Assembly (NCBI RefSeq): GCF_050942425.1
Contig: NZ_CP192063.1
Coordinates: forward strand, 682,001 to 746,000
Direction: 5' to 3'
DNA length: 64,000 nt
Source: Actinoallomurus sp050942425
Lineage (GTDB): Bacteria > Actinomycetota > Actinomycetes > Streptosporangiales > Streptosporangiaceae
The position numbers were made by a program, and so were the translations under genes. The notes under the pieces are model-generated. The model worked only from the letters and a program-made list of their open reading frames with translations. It searched no databases and was not told where the DNA came from. Below, piece by piece: positions 61,401 to 64,000 of the stretch (position 1 is the stretch's first letter; each line of letters starts with the position of its first letter).

Positions 61401-61840
61401 AGGGCGGCTTCTTCGGCTGGATGCGCGTCGGCGTCGACCCGCACCCCGCACGTGTACGGGCCGGTCTGCCGAATCCCGGCACGCGCGGCTGGCTGGAGGC
61501 CGAGAGCCGCCCGCTCATCGACGGCATCGAACTGTCGGCGCCCGAGCACGTGCCCGCCGGCGGATCCGGGCAGGTCGCCGCGACCGGCGTGACGAGCGGC
61601 TTCGGGCTGAAGTTCCCGCTCCGCTACCCGGCCAGCGTGACGTGGAGCGGCGGCCCGGGCCTGGTGGTGACCTCGTCCCCGGACGAGGCCAAGGCCGCCC
61701 GCCACCGCCGCGACGTCCTGGCCATCCTCGACCCGGCCACCGGCACCCTGAGCGCCGTACGCCCGGGTACGGTGACGGTCACGGTCACCTCCGGCCCCCA
61801 GACCAAGTCCGCCACAGTGACCATCGACCCGAGCACCTGA
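58466..61840 (+). CDS. Secreted phosphodiester glycosidase-metallophosphoesterase fusion
   Basis: A 1,124-residue exported protein with signal peptide (1-28). Residues about 100-430 match the phosphodiester glycosidase (NAGPA) domain: VAAVNGDYFDITETNAAIGPEI, then the GRTAIGWSDGG-like and LDGGGSTEAVA segments. About 430-740 are beta-sandwich domains. Residues about 755-975 are a metallophosphoesterase: SDLHVS, NGDFVDSD, PGNHE, FHHPPHD and NGHAHTAAV supply the metal ligands. A C-terminal Ig-like domain (about 1,000-1,124) ends it. GGAGG precedes ATG 58466. Substrates are unknown; extracellular glycolipid or teichoic-type phosphodiesters are plausible. Confidence 0.9.
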   Translation: MRVRSLLTAGALALGVLGAPAWSVPARAEQPPPVPAPSYQTAVPGESIEADRVDQPVAPGIVRTTFDTFGRTGWTRAHVLSADLRNHSVGVDLVGRKISEARPLGQAADEQRAVAAVNGDYFDITETNAAIGPEIQGGTLRKGTNQPSTVAAIGTDGLARLADLAIQGTATVAGVERPLAALNSASAPADGIDAFTPQWGPGLRTLIRDPGPYTELIVAGGKVTAVNDHLTTTPVPDDGLVLLGRGAAAGQLAAAKPGDAAAISFAPNTKLKMALGSGAVLVRDGKAIDFPPSTGNDALKPRTAIGWSDGGRRLLLVAIDGSSSFSSGLSFDDTARLMARLGAGDAYMLDGGGSTEAVARRPGDAGVSVVGTPSDGSERPVPNGVGLFSRKGSGTLQGLDVRPRADRVFPGLTRDVTAAGYDETYAAVPIGGRHVSWSAGRLGRVSGGVFHASAPGSGRLRAFAGSARGEHDLRVLGPLHRLAFTRRAATLTPGTPMDLGLTGYDADGFSAPVAPRDVTLGYDHNAIDVTVEPDGNLKLTGKPGANGTGTTLTATVRGVTAKLPVSVGLVDKSMAEFEPDEKWSASAARGTAKVDTVEAADRPGAPAGNHALRLTYDFTGQPSTSAGYAVVQPTPLTLPSGASGLALWVKGDGKEHWLRATLRSQGTTNVPFTFALSVDWTGWRRVSGTLPAGFATPITLSNIYVVETAQDKKDAGELEFDALAAQVGQQPDDREAPIPDPYVLQQRGVGADRWTYAVMSDLHVSAALGAGSFPAKQAAAALDQAVAARPDFILVNGDFVDSDSPADFAFAQQLLKDHVPSTLPVYWVPGNHEAGLGSGGLDNFVSATGRKTRQVFDHKGTRFILLDSHTGSLRTSDWDQIPALQDELNKAATDRSVTGVVVLFHHPPHDPSGAGDSQLTDQLEAGLVERWLATFREESGKPVALFNGHAHTAAVTRTDGVLEVNTPAVGKTPYSSPDQGGFFGWMRVGVDPHPARVRAGLPNPGTRGWLEAESRPLIDGIELSAPEHVPAGGSGQVAATGVTSGFGLKFPLRYPASVTWSGGPGLVVTSSPDEAKAARHRRDVLAILDPATGTLSAVRPGTVTVTVTSGPQTKSATVTIDPST

Positions 61841-62118
61841 CCGCGCTCGGCGTCGGCCGACGGATCGGCGACCGTACGCCGGCCGTCGGCACGGGCGGCC
61901 CCGAAGCGCCTGCCTCCGTACTGTGGCGTACGGTACGCTCGCCGAGGACGTCGTCGACCGTCCGCCCCTGAACCGGCCCCTGCTCAGAGCCTGAATTTGG
62001 CAGCGTCCTGCAGATCGGCCGGTGTCGACACGAAGCGAGAGACAGACGAAATCGGATATCCGAAATATTACCTGACGGGTGCGACCGTAATCGGCAGATC
62101 GCTGGGTGGGGGTTCGTT
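61841..62118. other. Intergenic region without recognised features
   Basis: Between two plus-strand genes. GC-rich inverted repeats near 61853-61900 may end the upstream transcript. No open frame of note. Confidence 0.4.
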
Positions 62119-62706
62119 ATGGAGTTCGGCCCGGGTATGAACGCCTGCCCGGTCTGCGGAATGGTGGACCAGACCCAGCCGGTCCAGGGCATCATCACTT
62201 CTCAGACGTCGTATTCCCGCGCGTACAGCAGCTCGGGCCACCGCGCGTACGGCTCATCGAGCACGCCTCTCGCCCAACTGCTGAGCCTTCCGCAGCCACG
62301 GTCCCCGGGGTGCCTCCTCGGTGCGGGACTCATCGTCTCGGTGATCGGTGTCCCGCTGGCGGCGATGTTCGTGCTGTTCGCGTTGCACGCGCGCCATGAC
62401 GATCCGGGACACCCCTCGGTTGGGATGTCGATCGCGGCGGCCATGTTCCTGACGGTCGCGCTGTGGCTCCCGGGACCCATCTGCCTCATCATCGGGCTCT
62501 CCCGCCAACGCGGATTGCGTCGTGGAGCGCCGCTTCGGGAAAAAGCGTGGCAGGTGTCGGCGGCCGCCCGTTACTGCTTCCGCGATCACGTGGTGTATCT
62601 GCCGGACGGTGCGCACGCTCCAGCGGAGTTCGCCCGGTCGTTGTTCTTCGACATCGCACAGCGCGCTCTCGACCAGCCGAGCGCGCCACCGCAACTCAGG
62701 CGGTGA
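62119..62706 (+). CDS. Small membrane protein with zinc-ribbon-like motif
   Basis: A 195-residue protein. The N-terminus has a CPVCG pair and the C-terminal half a YCFRDHVVYLPDGAHAPAE segment that could complete a metal site. Two membrane helices (about 64-88 and about 105-126) lie between. No family was recognised. ATG 62119 follows GGTGGGGG. Next gene (GPP34) is 111 bases downstream, same strand. Confidence 0.6.
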   Translation: MEFGPGMNACPVCGMVDQTQPVQGIITSQTSYSRAYSSSGHRAYGSSSTPLAQLLSLPQPRSPGCLLGAGLIVSVIGVPLAAMFVLFALHARHDDPGHPSVGMSIAAAMFLTVALWLPGPICLIIGLSRQRGLRRGAPLREKAWQVSAAARYCFRDHVVYLPDGAHAPAEFARSLFFDIAQRALDQPSAPPQLRR

Positions 62707-62817
62707 GACCGGGCTCGTCGCGCAGCGGGATTCCCCTCTTCCGACCTTGATCGATTACCGGATAGGGTCATCCGATCACGAAGGGAAGCCGACGCGGCGT
62801 CACCGAAGGAGTCAAGA

Positions 62818-63447
62818 GTGGGCCACCTTCCACGGCCGTTGCCGCAGCGCCTCTTCCTGCTGGCCTACAGCCTGGACAAAGAACGGCTCACGTCGCGTTC
62901 GCAGCTCGGAGCCGTACTGCGCGCCGCTGCCCTCGCCGACCTGCTTCTCGACGGCCACATCACGGAGGAGGATGGCAGGCCGAAGGCGGTCGGCCGCGGG
63001 CCGGCCGGCGACCCGTTCCTCGACACGGTGCTCGACCAGATCACGGCGGTCGACGGGCCGAAGTCATGGCAGCACTGGATGCGAAAGACCGAGCGGAAGG
63101 CGATGCCGGCCGTCGCCGAGCAGCTTCGGGACGCGGGTCTGGTCACCGCCGAACCGCGGCGGTTGATCCCGGGCGACCGGTTCGAGCTACGAGACCGGCA
63201 GGTGCTCACGGAGTATCTGGCCACCGTGCAGGCCGCCCTGCGGCAACCGGCCTACCAGGCGGATCCGCGTGACACCGCCGCCCTCGCGCTGTCGATAGCG
63301 GGCGACTTCACGACGGTGGCGGGTCTGCGCGAGCGGCGGCGGCACAAGCCCCGCGTACGCGAGCTCATCGCCGAACCCGTCCCGCGGAACCTGCGCAGGA
63401 TCATCATGGCGCGACGGATCGCGGCAGGCGCGGCCGGAGGCAGCTGA
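62818..63447 (+). CDS. GPP34 (GOLPH3-like) family protein
   Basis: A 209-residue cytoplasmic, mainly helical protein. LFLLAYSLDKERLTSRSQLGAVLRAAALADLLLDG is the GPP34 N-terminal motif; R-x-R and YL near 130-150 are other family positions. Eukaryotic GOLPH3 binds phosphatidylinositol-4-phosphate and glycosyltransferases; the many actinobacterial members have no assigned function. AAGGAG supports GTG 62818. Confidence 0.85.
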   Translation: MGHLPRPLPQRLFLLAYSLDKERLTSRSQLGAVLRAAALADLLLDGHITEEDGRPKAVGRGPAGDPFLDTVLDQITAVDGPKSWQHWMRKTERKAMPAVAEQLRDAGLVTAEPRRLIPGDRFELRDRQVLTEYLATVQAALRQPAYQADPRDTAALALSIAGDFTTVAGLRERRRHKPRVRELIAEPVPRNLRRIIMARRIAAGAAGGS

Positions 63448-63461
63448 TCGATGCCGCCGTC

Positions 63462-63617
63462 TCAGATGTCCTCCGAGACATGCTCGATGCAGAGCGCATC
63501 CCCATTTGCGATGGTGATGGCAAACTTCGCCCGCTCAGGCCTGCGGATGCGGATCTCCGTCTTGACGCCCGGCAGGGGAAGCCCCTCCCGGAGGCACTGG
63601 GCGCAAAAGAGGTGCAT
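63462..63617 (-). CDS. 51-residue zinc-ribbon-like microprotein
   Basis: Read directly from the DNA: ATG 63617 to TGA 63464-63462, with GGAGGG 7 bases upstream. The sequence begins MHLFCAQCLREGLPLPGVKT and ends with DALCIEHVSEDI. Two Cys in CAQC and a Cys-x2-His pair (CIEH) give four potential zinc ligands, with predicted beta strands between (KTEIRIRR, KFAITI). It is convergent with the GPP34 gene. No family was recognised, but size, ribosome binding site and ligand pattern make it a probable real gene. Confidence 0.6.
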   Translation of the reverse strand: MHLFCAQCLREGLPLPGVKTEIRIRRPERAKFAITIANGDALCIEHVSEDI

Positions 63618-63655
63618 CGTGTTCCCTCCGTCGTGATCTCGGGTCGGGAGGTTAG

Positions 63656-63823
63656 CGCCCGGAGCACCTCGTCGTCAGGCCGAGTGGATACCAGCAGGCT
63701 CTGCGGCGACTCAGGTGCGAGCGGCAGCCGGTCACACCCGACCGGTATCGGTACGCCGTCGAGGCGCTTGAGCGCATCTGTCGCGCCGCCGCGGCGACCG
63801 GCAATCCGGCTGCCTGGACCTGA
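63656..63823 (+). pseudogene. Start-less C-terminal fragment
   Basis: An open frame of 55 codons after a stop at 63653, ending at TGA 63823, with no start codon in a suitable place. It reads QQALRRLRCERQPVTPDRYR, then YAVEALERICRAAAATGNPAAWT, and has helix-like and codon-use character of coding DNA. It may be the end of a gene whose front was lost, or chance. Confidence 0.25.
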
Positions 63824-63849
63824 GGAGCCTTGATCAGATCACCGTGGCG

Positions 63850-64000
63850 TCATGAGTCCGATCGGGAGTGGAGGGCGCGGAGGCGTTCCACGACCGGCTC
63901 GTAATTGGGGAGCTTGCCGTTGGCGAGCCAGCGTTCGGCGAGGTCGAGGGCGGTGCGGCCGTCGCTGTCAGGGATGTCGCGGGCGCCGTGGCGGAGGATC
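63850..64000 (-). CDS. C-terminus of an ankyrin-repeat protein, cut at window edge
   Basis: Minus-strand frame entering from the right edge and ending at TGA 63852-63850. The 49 visible residues begin with ILRHGARDIPDSDGRTALDL, a terminal ankyrin unit, followed by a helix AERWLANGKLPNYEPVVERL and a short tail. Start and length unknown. Confidence 0.7.
   Translation of the reverse strand, partial: ILRHGARDIPDSDGRTALDLAERWLANGKLPNYEPVVERLRALHSRSDS

Noticed and set aside
58433..61971. Two further frames of more than 1,000 codons over the phosphodiesterase fusion
   Set aside because: Arg/Pro-rich shadows of the real frame, which has clear catalytic motifs and a ribosome binding site.
63480..63833. 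117-codon plus-strand frame over the microprotein
   Set aside because: No ribosome binding site or recognisable protein character; the opposite-strand 51-residue gene explains the coding signal.

Overview
The window is high-GC, tightly packed bacterial DNA with GTG and occasional TTG starts, many 4-base gene overlaps, and families common in filamentous actinomycetes: a SARP/NB-ARC/TPR regulator, DUF5954, a TIGR04222-type protein, a DUF574-type SAM methyltransferase, GPP34 and Tat or lipoprotein exports. It fits a soil actinomycete, probably Streptosporangiales/Thermomonosporaceae or a relative. That placement is inferred from gene content only. I saw no rRNA, tRNA, CRISPR array, insertion sequence or prophage.

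Layout. 1-8.9 kb: a cut secreted protein, a tyrosine-phosphatase-like enzyme, a DUF5954-like gene followed in the same frame by a kinase-WD40 gene with no kinase N-lobe, a VWA-protein pair, a class A beta-lactamase-like lipoprotein and a DUF998-like membrane protein. 9.2-12.2 kb: a 38-residue Lys/Pro/His-rich peptide gene, a terminator, an ABC exporter and a trypsin-like lipoprotein protease. 12.3-25 kb: an L,D-transpeptidase, small exported proteins, a lipase, an SRPBCC-MarR pair with a clear operator, a GT39/GT2 pair, an alginate-lyase-like protein, an AhpD-like protein, a flavin monooxygenase, a PadR/membrane pair and a MazF-type toxin-antitoxin. 25-29.5 kb: two exported proteins divergent from a large AfsR-type regulator.

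29.6-46.6 kb is the most coherent region, a sugar-utilisation locus. A minus-strand operon (binding protein, two permeases, enolase-superfamily sugar-acid dehydratase, zinc dehydrogenase, a U32-like protein of unknown role, ketoglutarate-semialdehyde-type dehydrogenase) is followed by a LacI regulator. Divergent from these are a GH51 arabinofuranosidase and a ChvE/GguAB-type transporter with a second LacI gene and galT. Two related but distinct 14-bp palindromes lie upstream of the two transcription units and suggest that each LacI protein reads its own site. The likely programme is import of arabino-oligosaccharides and monosaccharides, release of arabinose, and non-phosphorylative oxidation towards 2-oxoglutarate. 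The step between dehydratase and final dehydrogenase has no recognised enzyme, and the U32-like protein is the candidate.

46.6-64 kb: a TIGR04222-type protein, an S41 peptidase, an ArsR-SRPBCC-SDR operon whose SDR lacks catalytic residues, a membrane J-domain protein, methyltransferases, a C39-like peptidase with FG-GAP repeats, a TetR/methyltransferase divergon with a CTAGAG operator, a 1,124-residue secreted phosphodiester glycosidase/metallophosphoesterase fusion, a GPP34 protein, a 51-residue zinc-ribbon microprotein and the end of an ankyrin protein. Several features (the 38-residue and 51-residue genes and both window-edge partial genes) were found by reading the DNA directly.
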